Assembly (NCBI GenBank): GCA_041581055.1
Contig: JBFGCT010000090.1
Span: forward strand, 1 to 16,434
DNA length: 16,434 nt
Direction: 5' to 3'
Origin: JBFGCT01 sp041581055
GTDB taxonomy: Bacteria; Actinomycetota; Acidimicrobiia; Acidimicrobiales; Ilumatobacteraceae
Every line of letters starts with the position of its first letter. Position 1 is the stretch's first letter. The notes beneath the pieces were generated by a model. It did no database searches, had not been told where the DNA came from, and saw only the letters and a program-made list of their open reading frames with translations. A program made the translations under genes and the position numbers. This document shows positions 1 to 6,731 of this stretch, piece by piece.

Positions 1-118
1 GCTTCTCGGCGGTCTCGTCGTCGTGCACGCTGGCGTGCCCGCCGTACTCCTGCTCGGCGAGCATCTGGGCCGGCGCCCGCAGCGGGCCCGAGATCGTGAT
101 CGGCGTGTCGAAGCTCAT
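1..118 (-). CDS. Unrecognised conserved-looking protein, N-terminal 39 codons only (runs off the left edge)
   Basis: An open frame starts with ATG at 118 and runs off the window without a stop. It encodes MSFDTPITISGPLRAPAQML followed by a stretch with GGHASVHDDETAEK. The composition looks like real protein rather than the Arg/Ala/Pro-rich translations of shadow frames here, and it continues the minus-strand direction of the cluster. I cannot name the family. The HASVHDDETA segment loosely resembles the part of hotdog-fold acyl dehydratases (MaoC-like) where a short H-x-D-D-x-x-A element precedes a Gly-Phe, but this is only a hint. No Shine-Dalgarno sequence or TANNNT -10 element is evident just upstream. 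It lies divergent to the DUF222 pseudogene with 66 nt between the two starts. Confidence 0.6.
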   Translation of the reverse strand, partial: MSFDTPITISGPLRAPAQMLAEQEYGGHASVHDDETAEK

Positions 119-169
119 CGGCACATCGTGGCAGGCCGGTGGGCCGAAGGCCCGCTGCGACACCCCCTC

Positions 170-183
170 CGTACACTTGTTCG
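170..183 (+). promoter_or_regulatory. Near-consensus LexA/SOS box upstream of the DUF222 pseudogene
   Basis: The 14-mer CGTACACTTGTTCG matches the actinobacterial SOS-box pattern CGAACNNNNGTTCG at nine of the ten specified positions; only T172, where A is expected, differs. It ends 1 nt before the pseudogene ATG at 185 and covers the likely -10 element. In mycobacteria several 13E12-repeat (DUF222) genes are LexA-regulated, which makes the position meaningful. LexA may bind weakly or no longer bind. Confidence 0.45.
172..177 (+). promoter_or_regulatory. Candidate -10 element (TACACT) for the DUF222 pseudogene
   Basis: TACACT fits TANNNT and lies 7 nt before the ATG at 185, the spacing of leaderless actinobacterial genes. 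It is embedded in the near-LexA palindrome. No convincing -35 hexamer is visible. Confidence 0.35.
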
Positions 184-184
184 C

Positions 185-751
185 ATGGAGGTCGACGCGA
201 TGATCGAGCGGGTGCGGCAGGTCGCAACGGTGCGGGCCGCTGTCGACCCGCCCGACGCGGCGGCTGCCGAAATCGAGGCGATCGAGGCCGCGCTCACCGC
301 TGACCCGGGGCTCGAAGCACCTGACCGGCGAGCAACGCGCCGACTTCTTCGACCGGGCCACGTCGCTGATCGACGCGGCGACGACATCGACCGTCGAGCG
401 GTTCGGGCGCATGGTTCGCAACCTGGTCAACTCGATCCTGGCCGACGGCGGCGAAGACCGGCTGGTCCGCCAGAAGCGGGCGACGACGCTGTCGACCTGG
501 ACCGACGGCGACGGCATGTGGAACGTGCAGGCCCGGTTCGACCCGGAGGCCGCCATCAGGCTCGCCAAGCGGCTCGACGACACGGTCGAGGCGCTGTTCG
601 CCGAGTCGGGGGCGGTCGCCCCCGGCCGGCCCGAGTCGTCGCCAGCCTGGCAACCGACGCCGACATCCACGGCGTCGTCGTGCGCAACGGGGTCGTCCTG
701 TACGCCCCCGGCAAGCTGAACCTCGGGCGAACGAACCGCCTGGCCAACCGG
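185..751 (+). pseudogene. Decayed DUF222 / 13E12-repeat family gene (HNH-nuclease type), frameshifted and truncated
   Basis: Fragments of one DUF222-type protein lie in two alternating frames. Segment A (about 185-310) reads from MEVDAMIERVRQVATVRAAV. Segment B (about 318-630) is in another frame and carries LTGEQRADFFDRATSLID, then the family-typical region with TLSTWTDGDGMWN, RFDPEAA and VEALFAES. Segment C (about 632-751) returns to the first frame with ATDADIHGVVVRNGVVLYAP and LNLGRTNRLANR, which in intact relatives directly precedes the C-terminal HNH domain. The spacing between B and C is much shorter than in intact relatives, implying an internal deletion. The HNH nuclease domain is absent because aspS begins about 50 bases on. 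Faint shifted-frame traces of the Tyr...Cys-Ala-x-Pro motif may persist to about 805. Intact members are often multicopy in actinobacteria, so a repeat-element origin is possible. The protein cannot be functional as read. Confidence 0.75.
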
Positions 752-769
752 GGGTCCGCCGACCCGGAG

Positions 770-786
770 GGCCGCCTGATGCGGCC
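770..786. terminator. Candidate hairpin between the convergent ends of the pseudogene and aspS
   Basis: GGCCGC-CTGAT-GCGGCC is a perfect 6-bp inverted repeat with a 5-nt loop, 20 nt beyond the aspS stop codon. Neither strand has a T-tract, so at best this is a U-less actinobacterial-style terminator. In such GC-rich DNA it could also be chance. Confidence 0.25.
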
Positions 787-805
787 GCTACCAGGGGCGA
801 TGCCC

Positions 806-2560
806 TCAGGTCGCCGGCGGAAGGATCTTGATGCCCAGCTCGGCGAGCTGCTTGGGATCGCCGGGGATCGGCGAGTTGGTCATCGGGTCGGCGCCGGACT
901 GGGTCTTGGGGAAGGCGATCACCTCGCGGATGTTCTCCTCCCCCGCGAGGATCGCCACGAGCCGGTCGAGGCCGAGCCCGAACCCGCCATGGGGCGGCGC
1001 GCCGTAGTCGAAGGGGTTGAGGAAGAACCCGAACTTGCGGTCGGCCTCCTCCTCGGTGATCCCGAGCGCCGTGAACACCCGGCGCTGAAGGTCCGGCTCG
1101 TGGATCCTGATCGAGCCCGAGCCGAGCTCCCACCCGTTGAGCACCAGGTCGTACGCGATCGACCGCACCGCCAGCGGTTCGGTGTCGATCTTGTCGACGT
1201 CGTCGGGATGCGGCGTGGTGAACGGGTGATGGCCCGGCTTCGGCCGGCCCGTCTCCTTGTCGACCCCGACGAAGAGCGGAAACTCGACGATCCACACGTA
1301 GTGATACGGCCCTTGGTGCACCGGGGGACGGCCGAGGTCGTTGCGCAGGGTTCCGAGCACCTCGCACGTCGTCATCCACTCGTCGGCGACGATCAGCACC
1401 AGATCCCCCGCCTCGACGCCCATCGTCGAGACCACCGCCTGCACCTCGTCGGCGGACAGGAACTTGGCGACCGGCGAGTCGAAGGCGATGGCGCCCCCGG
1501 CATCGACGGCCTTGAGCCAGACCAAACCCTTGGCGCCGATGCCCTTGGCCCGGTCGGTCAGCTTGTCGAGTTGGTTGCGCCCGTACTCGCCCGCCGCGCC
1601 GGCGACCCGGATCCCCTTGATCGACTCCGCCCCGGCGAACGCCTTGAACCCCGTCGTCGAGAACACCGGCGTCAGCTCGACCAACTCCATACCGAACCGC
1701 ATGTCCGGCTTGTCGACGCCGAAGCGGTTCATCGCGTCGAGCCACGTCAGCCGCTCGATCGACGGCGGTCGCTCGCCGGTGACCGCCTCGGTGGCGTCGA
1801 GCACCGCCGCGCTGACCGCGTCGAGCACGTCGTCCTGGCCGACGAAGCTCATCTCCAGGTCGAGCTGCATGAACTCGTACTGGCGGTCGGCGCGCAGATC
1901 CTCGTCGCGCAGGCAGCGCGCGACCTGGTAGTAGCGGTCGACCCCGGCCACCATCAGCAGCTGCTTGAAGAGCTGCGGCGACTGCGGGAGCGCGTAGAAC
2001 GAGCCGGGTTCCTTGCGCGACGGCACGAGGAACTCGCGGGCGCCCTCGGGGGTCGACGGCACGAGCATCGGCGTCTCGACCTCGACGAAGCCCTGCCCGT
2101 CCATCGACCGGCGCACGGCCCCGTTGACCGCCGCTCGCACGCGCAGGTTCTTCTGCATCCGCTCGCGGCGCAGATCGAGGTAGCGGAACTGGAGGCGCAC
2201 GTTCTCGTCGACATCGTCGGCCCGGGCGTCGATCGGGAACGGCGGCGGGTCGGCCTTGCGCAGCACCTCGACCTCGCACTCGCCAATCTCGACGCGACCG
2301 GTCGGCAGTTGCTCGTTGACCGTGCCCTCGGGCCGCTGGCGGACGACGCCGGTGATCCGCAGCACGTACTCGCTGCGGACGTCGACGTCGTTGTCGACGA
2401 CGCACTGGACGAGGCCGGTGTGATCGCGGAGGTCGACGAACGCCAGATGCTCGCCGTGTTCGCGGCGGCGGCCGACCCACCCGCACACGCTGACGGTCTG
2501 GCCGATGTGTTCGGGGCGGAGCTCGCCGCACCGGTGGGTGCGCATGGACGTGCTGGTCAT
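806..2560 (-). CDS. aspS: Aspartyl-tRNA synthetase, probably non-discriminating (Asp/Asn)
   Basis: This 584-residue class II synthetase charges tRNA-Asp with aspartate in the cytosol; the length is normal for bacterial AspRS with its GAD insertion. In order: N-terminal OB-fold anticodon domain (residues 7-100, RTHRCGELR... CGWVGRRREHGE), the active-site stretch QSPQLFKQLLMVAGVDRYYQ (193-212), motif 2 with RDEDLRADRQYEF (218-230), an insertion domain (about 285-420), then HHPFTTP (444-450), GSGSIRIH (480-487) and motif 3 GFGLGLDRL (526-534). His35 and Gly79 lie where non-discriminating enzymes such as that of Pseudomonas have His and Gly, so it may also make Asp-tRNA-Asn for GatCAB; this is inference. 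The ATG at 2560 overlaps the hisS stop as ATGA, which argues for translational coupling. An internal ATG (Met6) would give the more usual MRTH N-terminus and is the main alternative start. Confidence 0.97.
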   Translation of the reverse strand: MTSTSMRTHRCGELRPEHIGQTVSVCGWVGRRREHGEHLAFVDLRDHTGLVQCVVDNDVDVRSEYVLRITGVVRQRPEGTVNEQLPTGRVEIGECEVEVLRKADPPPFPIDARADDVDENVRLQFRYLDLRRERMQKNLRVRAAVNGAVRRSMDGQGFVEVETPMLVPSTPEGAREFLVPSRKEPGSFYALPQSPQLFKQLLMVAGVDRYYQVARCLRDEDLRADRQYEFMQLDLEMSFVGQDDVLDAVSAAVLDATEAVTGERPPSIERLTWLDAMNRFGVDKPDMRFGMELVELTPVFSTTGFKAFAGAESIKGIRVAGAAGEYGRNQLDKLTDRAKGIGAKGLVWLKAVDAGGAIAFDSPVAKFLSADEVQAVVSTMGVEAGDLVLIVADEWMTTCEVLGTLRNDLGRPPVHQGPYHYVWIVEFPLFVGVDKETGRPKPGHHPFTTPHPDDVDKIDTEPLAVRSIAYDLVLNGWELGSGSIRIHEPDLQRRVFTALGITEEEADRKFGFFLNPFDYGAPPHGGFGLGLDRLVAILAGEENIREVIAFPKTQSGADPMTNSPIPGDPKQLAELGIKILPPAT

Positions 2561-3849
2561 GTCGGGTCTGTTTCTGCTGGTGTGAGTGGCGGTCTGGGTT
2601 CGGCGCGGCTGGTCAGCGTGCCGACCAGCTCGCCGCGCGGGACGGCGGCCTGCTCACCGGCGGTGCGCAGCGGCTTGAGCACGACCGTTCCGGCGGCGAC
2701 CTCGTCCTCGCCGACGATGACGGCGAACGCCGCGCCGCTGCGGTTGGCGAGCTTCATCTGGGCCTTCATGCTCCGGTTGTCGAACGCCCGGTCGGCGCGC
2801 AGTCCGGCCGCTCGCAGCTCGGCGGTGATCGCCACCGCCTCCAACCCGCCGGTGACATCGACCACGAAGGCGTCGAGGGCGAGCGGCGCCGCCTCGAAGA
2901 CCCCCTCGTCGGCGCAGGCGAGCAGGGTCCGGTCGACGCCGATGGCGAACCCGATGCCCGGCGTCGGCGGCCCGCCCAGCGCCTCGACGAGCCCGTCGTA
3001 GCGGCCGCCCCCGCCGAGCGCGTTCTGCGCCGACCCGAGAGTCCCGCCCTGGAATTCGAAGATCGTGCGCAGGTAGTAGTCGAGCCCGCGCACGAGCGTC
3101 GGCTCGACGTCGTATGGCACCCCGAGCCGGTCGAGGCCGGCCCGCACGGCGGCGAAATGGGCGGCGGCCTCGGCGCTGTGGAACTCGTCGATCAGCGGCG
3201 CGGCGGCGATCGCCGCCTGGTCCTGCTCGCGCTTGGAGTCGAGCACGCGCAGCGGGTTGCGGCCCAGCGTCTCGCGGGTCTGCGGGCTCAGCGTCTCGGC
3301 GACGGCGGCGAAGTGCGCCCGCAGCGCCTCGACGTAGCGCGCCCGGTCGGCGGGCTCGCCGAGGCTATTGACGACCAGCCGGACCCGGCTGAGCCCGAGC
3401 CGGCGGTAGAACTCCCAGCCGAGGGCGATCACCTCGACGTCGAGGTGCGGGTCGTCGACGCCGAGCACCTCGACGTCGACCTGGTCGAACTGGCGAAACC
3501 GGCCCCGTTGCGGCTTCTCGTAGCGGAAGTTCGGGCCGGCGAGCCACACCTTCCACGGCGGGGTCGGGCGGTGCTCGGCGTACGCCCGGCAGACGCTGGC
3601 CGTCAGCTCGGGCCGCAGCGCGACATGCCGGGCGCCCTTGTCGACGAAGTCGTACATCTCCTTGGTGACGATCTCGGTGGCGTCCCCGATGCGGGCGAAC
3701 ACGTCGAGATCCTCGATCAGCGGCGTGCTCAGCTGTCCGTACCCGGCCGGTTCGACGACATCGGCGAAGACGTCCACGAACCGTCGCCAGCGCGCGCTGT
3801 CGGGGGGGAGGATGTCCCGCATGCCGGGACTGGTCTGGAACGCTGGCAC
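2557..3849 (-). CDS. hisS: Histidyl-tRNA synthetase
   Basis: This class II synthetase attaches histidine to tRNA-His; 430 residues is a normal length. It opens with FQTSPGMRDILPPDS, the classic HisRS start. Motif 2 is the region with FRYEKPQRGRFRQF (108-121). The histidine-specific HisA motif reads LVRGLDYYLRTIFEF (252-266), with Leu where Thr is common. Motif 3 is GIGFAIGVDRTLL (298-310). The C-terminal anticodon-binding domain covers about 325-412 (RADRAFDNRSMKAQMKLANR). The last 18 residues, rich in Pro and Thr, look like a loose tail. The start is GTG at 3849, 49 nt after the rel stop; there is no clear Shine-Dalgarno sequence, but TAGCCT lies 8 nt upstream. The stop overlaps the aspS ATG by four bases, a common hisS-aspS arrangement. 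A few codons of upstream extension cannot be excluded. Confidence 0.96.
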   Translation of the reverse strand: MPAFQTSPGMRDILPPDSARWRRFVDVFADVVEPAGYGQLSTPLIEDLDVFARIGDATEIVTKEMYDFVDKGARHVALRPELTASVCRAYAEHRPTPPWKVWLAGPNFRYEKPQRGRFRQFDQVDVEVLGVDDPHLDVEVIALGWEFYRRLGLSRVRLVVNSLGEPADRARYVEALRAHFAAVAETLSPQTRETLGRNPLRVLDSKREQDQAAIAAAPLIDEFHSAEAAAHFAAVRAGLDRLGVPYDVEPTLVRGLDYYLRTIFEFQGGTLGSAQNALGGGGRYDGLVEALGGPPTPGIGFAIGVDRTLLACADEGVFEAAPLALDAFVVDVTGGLEAVAITAELRAAGLRADRAFDNRSMKAQMKLANRSGAAFAVIVGEDEVAAGTVVLKPLRTAGEQAAVPRGELVGTLTSRAEPRPPLTPAETDPT

Positions 3850-3857
3850 GGCTGACC

Positions 3858-3863
3858 AGGCTA
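3858..3863 (-). promoter_or_regulatory. Candidate -10 element (TAGCCT) for a leaderless hisS transcript
   Basis: Reading the minus strand, TAGCCT (TANNNT) is followed by 8 nt and then the hisS GTG, so transcription could begin at or near the start codon. It sits in the 49-nt rel-hisS gap. No -35 match was found; a hexamer this degenerate occurs by chance, so support comes from its position and from similar cases at apt and ruvC. Confidence 0.3.
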
Positions 3864-3898
3864 CCGGCGACCGTCGGCCCGCCAGTGGGGCGATTCGG

Positions 3899-6145
3899 TC
3901 AGGCGACCGTCGACCCGGCCCCGGGCACGATGCGATACGCGTCGTAGACCGAGTCGATCGACTTGATCGTGCGCAGCACGGCGTCGACGTGGCCCGGGTT
4001 GGCGAACTCGAACTCGAACCGCATCTTCGCCACGCGGTCGGGGCTGGTGATGGTCTCGCTCGACAGGATGTTGACGTGGTGGTCGACGAGGGCGTTGGCG
4101 ACGTCGCGCAGCAGGCGGGCCCGGTCGAGGGCGACGACCTCGACGGCGGTGACGAACGTCGCCCCCGACTGCGCCGCCCCGTCCCACTCGACGTCGATCA
4201 CCCGGGTGGCCTGCTCGCTCATCAACGCGGCCGCGTTGGCGCAGTCGTTGCGGTGCACGCTGACGCCCCGCCCGCGGGTGACGAACCCGATGATCTCGTC
4301 GCCCGGCACGGGGGTGCAGCACTTCGCCAGCCGGACGAGCAGGTCGTCGAGACCCTCGACGTGCACCCCGACCCGAAGCGGTTCGCCCGCGGTGCGCTCG
4401 CGGCGCGGCGCGTCGACCGTCGCCGGGAGCTGGAGGTCCTCGTCACCCGAGCGGAACCCCTTCCCGATCCGTTGGGCGACGCTCTTGGCCGACACGTGAT
4501 GCTCGCCGATCGCCGCCAGCATCGCGTCGAGATCGACGTAGCTGAGCTCGGCGACCACCGACTTGAGCTGCGGCGACTTCCACACCCGCTTCATCGGCAA
4601 GCCCTCTCGCCGCAGCTCGTTGGTCAGCTCGTCGCGGCCGGCCTCGATCATGTCGAGACGCCGCTCGCGGCTGAACCACTGGCGGATCTTGTTGCGCGCC
4701 CGCGGCGAGGCGACGAACTTGAGCCAGTCTTGCGACGGCCCCGCCGTCTCCACCTTGGAGCGGAAGATCTCGCAGTTGTCGCCGCTCTGGAGCACGTGGT
4801 CGAGGGCGACGAGACGACCGTTGACCTTGGCCCCGATGGTGGCGTGCCCGACCTCGGTGTGGACCGCGTAGGCGAAGTCGACCGTCGTCGACCCGACCGG
4901 CAGCGGGACGACCTTGCCCTTCGGGGTGAAGACGTAGACCTCGTCCTGTTCGAGGTCGGACTTCAGGCTGAGCATGAACTGGGCCGGGTCGGAGACGTCT
5001 TCCTGCCAGTTCATCATCCGGTTCAGCCAGTCGGGGTCGGTGGTGTCGCCGCTGCCCGACTTGTCCTTGTACGCCCAGTGCGCGGCGACGCCCCACTCGG
5101 CCCGCTCGTGCATCTCGTGCGTCCTGATCTGCACCTCGATCGGCTTGCCCGACGGGCCGATCACCGTGGTGTGCAGGCTCTGGTAGAGGTTGAACTTCGG
5201 CATCGCGATGAAGTCCTTGAACCGCCCGACGACCGGTCGCCAGCGGCCGTGGATGCAGCCGAGCGCGGCGTAGCAGTCCTTCATCGACCCGACGATCACG
5301 CGCACCGCGATGAGGTCGAAGATGTCGTCGAAGTCCCGGCCCTTGACGACCATCTTCTCGTAGATGCTCCACAGGTTCTTCCCCCGCCCGGTGACCTCGG
5401 CCTCGATGCCGAGCTCGGCCAGCCCGGCGCGCACCTCGGCGACAGCCTTGGCGAGGTAGACGTCGCGTTCAGGCGTGCGGCTGCTCACCAGGTGGTCGAG
5501 TTCGGCGAATCGCTTCGGGTGCAGCGCGGCGAACGACAGGTCCTCGAGCTGCTGTTTGAGCTCTTGCATGCCCAAGCGGTGCGCCAGCGGGGCGTAGATG
5601 TCGAGCGTCTCCTGGGCGATCCGCCGCTGCTTGTCGAGCGGCATCGACGCGATCGTGCGCATGTTGTGCAGCCGATCGGCGAGCTTGATGACCAGCACCC
5701 GCAGGTCCTTGGCCATGGCGACGAGCATCTTGCGCATCGTCGCCGCCTGCTGCTCCTCCCGCGAGTCGAAGCGGATCCGCTCGAGCTTGGTGACGCCGTC
5801 GACGATCGCCGCCACGTCGGCGCCGAAGTCGCGCTCGACGTCCTCGACGGTGATCTCGGTGTCCTCGACGGCGTCGTGCAGGAGCGCCGCCGTGATCGAG
5901 ACCTCGTCCAGCCCGATGTCGGCGACGATCTGGGCCACCGCCAGCGGGTGGTTGATGTAGTTCTCCCCGCTCGACCGGGTCTGGGTGCCGTGCGCCTGGG
6001 CGGCGGTGCGGTACGCCCGGTCGATGGTCGCGATCGGCGCTTTGGGGTGCCGGCGGCGGTAGGCCGCGAGCAGCGGGGCCAGCTCGCCGGCAGCCGTTGG
6101 CGACTGCTGGCGGCGCCACGGCAACACTCGATCGACGGTGCCCAT
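3899..6145 (-). CDS. rel: Bifunctional (p)ppGpp synthetase/hydrolase (Rel; RSH family)
   Basis: A 748-residue long RSH protein that makes and degrades the stringent-response alarmone (p)ppGpp. The hydrolase HD domain is intact (His66, His90-Asp91 in LLHDAVEDT). The synthetase domain (about 250-365) carries RFKD at 308-311; this RxKD motif, rather than ExDD, marks bifunctional Rel over monofunctional RelA. It continues with YQSLHTTVIGPSGKPIEVQI (321-340) and AAHWAYK. The TGS domain spans about 400-461, a Cys-Cys pair lies at 609-610 (LAKCCTPVPGD), and a C-terminal ACT domain covers about 663-741. The frame is open further upstream, but ATG 6145 is chosen because it lies 2 nt after the apt stop; earlier starts would overlap apt and add Arg-rich non-homologous sequence. 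It shares an apparent unit with apt, hisS and aspS, linking purine salvage, alarmone control and tRNA charging. Confidence 0.96.
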   Translation of the reverse strand: MGTVDRVLPWRRQQSPTAAGELAPLLAAYRRRHPKAPIATIDRAYRTAAQAHGTQTRSSGENYINHPLAVAQIVADIGLDEVSITAALLHDAVEDTEITVEDVERDFGADVAAIVDGVTKLERIRFDSREEQQAATMRKMLVAMAKDLRVLVIKLADRLHNMRTIASMPLDKQRRIAQETLDIYAPLAHRLGMQELKQQLEDLSFAALHPKRFAELDHLVSSRTPERDVYLAKAVAEVRAGLAELGIEAEVTGRGKNLWSIYEKMVVKGRDFDDIFDLIAVRVIVGSMKDCYAALGCIHGRWRPVVGRFKDFIAMPKFNLYQSLHTTVIGPSGKPIEVQIRTHEMHERAEWGVAAHWAYKDKSGSGDTTDPDWLNRMMNWQEDVSDPAQFMLSLKSDLEQDEVYVFTPKGKVVPLPVGSTTVDFAYAVHTEVGHATIGAKVNGRLVALDHVLQSGDNCEIFRSKVETAGPSQDWLKFVASPRARNKIRQWFSRERRLDMIEAGRDELTNELRREGLPMKRVWKSPQLKSVVAELSYVDLDAMLAAIGEHHVSAKSVAQRIGKGFRSGDEDLQLPATVDAPRRERTAGEPLRVGVHVEGLDDLLVRLAKCCTPVPGDEIIGFVTRGRGVSVHRNDCANAAALMSEQATRVIDVEWDGAAQSGATFVTAVEVVALDRARLLRDVANALVDHHVNILSSETITSPDRVAKMRFEFEFANPGHVDAVLRTIKSIDSVYDAYRIVPGAGSTVA

Positions 6146-6147
6146 GA

Positions 6148-6675
6148 TCAGTAGTTGAGGAGCGCCCTCACCGATCGCGCGCCGAGCTCGGTGCGGCCGC
6201 CGAGCTCGTCGAGCTCGATCACCACGCCGATCCCGACGATCACGCCACCCAACGTCTCGACCAGCTTCGCCGTCGCGGCGGCGGTGCCACCGGTGGCGAG
6301 GACGTCGTCGATGATCACGATGCGCTCTCCCGGGTGGATCGCGTCGCGATGGATCTCCAGCTTGTCGGTCCCGTACTCGAGTGCGTACTCCTCGCGCACG
6401 ACCGCCCACGGCAGCTTGCCGGCCTTGCGCACCGGCACGAATCCGGCCCCGGTGCGGTAGGCCATCGCCGAGGCGAAGATGAACCCGCGGGCCTCGACGC
6501 CGACGATCCGGTCGATCGCCGAGTCGGCGAACATGTCGACGAGCCCGTTGACGGCCGCCGAGAACGCCGCCGCGTCTCCGAGCAGTGGCGTGATGTCGCG
6601 GAACGTCACGCCATCGCTCGGGTAGTCGGCGATGTCGCGGACGTATCGCCGCAGCGTTCCGAAATCGGCTGCCAT
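6148..6675 (-). CDS. apt: Adenine phosphoribosyltransferase
   Basis: This cytosolic enzyme converts adenine and PRPP to AMP in purine salvage. The 175 residues match the family length. N-terminal features include DYPSDGVTFRDITPLL (17-32), characteristic of APRT. GVEARGFIF (59-67) and VPVRKAGKLPW (80-90) follow, and the PRPP-binding loop is VIIDDVLATGGT (120-131). The ATG at 6675 begins MAADFGTLRRYVRDI. There is no Shine-Dalgarno sequence, but TATCCT stands exactly 6 nt before the ATG, so the transcript may be leaderless. Apt next to rel is widespread in actinobacteria and other phyla. The stop is 2 nt from the rel ATG, so the two are probably co-transcribed and translationally linked. Confidence 0.97.
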   Translation of the reverse strand: MAADFGTLRRYVRDIADYPSDGVTFRDITPLLGDAAAFSAAVNGLVDMFADSAIDRIVGVEARGFIFASAMAYRTGAGFVPVRKAGKLPWAVVREEYALEYGTDKLEIHRDAIHPGERIVIIDDVLATGGTAAATAKLVETLGGVIVGIGVVIELDELGGRTELGARSVRALLNY

Positions 6676-6681
6676 GAACCG

Positions 6682-6687
6682 AGGATA
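6682..6687 (-). promoter_or_regulatory. -10 element (TATCCT) for the apt-rel unit, leaderless spacing
   Basis: On the minus strand TATCCT is followed by CGGTTC and then the apt ATG. A 6-nt spacer puts the transcription start on the A of the ATG. The same hexamer occurs before ruvC. A weak -35-like TCGACC lies 19 bp upstream, inside the hairpin at 6698-6725. Inferred from motif and position only. Confidence 0.5.
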
Positions 6688-6697
6688 CTGTCGCCCG

Positions 6698-6725
6698 CCG
6701 GGTCCCGGTCGATTCTCGGGCCCGG
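6698..6725 (-). terminator. Candidate hairpin terminator behind secF
   Basis: On the minus strand CCGGG-CCCG pairs with CGGG-A-CCCGG, a 9-bp GC stem with one bulged base and a 9-nt loop. It begins 6 nt past the secF stop and just ahead of the apt -10 element, where one unit would end and the next begin. It has no U-tract, as is usual for proposed actinobacterial terminators. It overlaps the expected apt -35 region and could have a regulatory role instead. Confidence 0.4.
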
Positions 6726-6731
6726 GGCGCC

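Noticed and set aside
141..153. GGGCC-GAA-GGCCC hairpin between the left-edge gene and the pseudogene
   Set aside because: Only 5 bp, placed between divergent starts with no transcript end expected; probably chance in GC-rich DNA.
411..719. The 102-residue plus-strand frame as an intact small gene
   Set aside because: It is only the middle part of a DUF222 protein; its homologous ends continue in another frame on both sides, so it is a pseudogene fragment.
795..805. GGGC-GAT-GCCC hairpin touching the aspS stop
   Set aside because: A 4-bp stem with a 3-nt loop is too small to support a terminator call.
23..3001. 992-residue plus-strand open frame, and similar long frames at 3638-6154, 6765-7973, 7886-9427, 9612-11039, 10645-11940 and 12409-13623
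   Set aside because: They lie antisense to well-supported genes, are very rich in Arg, Asp, Pro, Val and His, and show no family motifs. High GC with G/C in third positions keeps opposite frames open.
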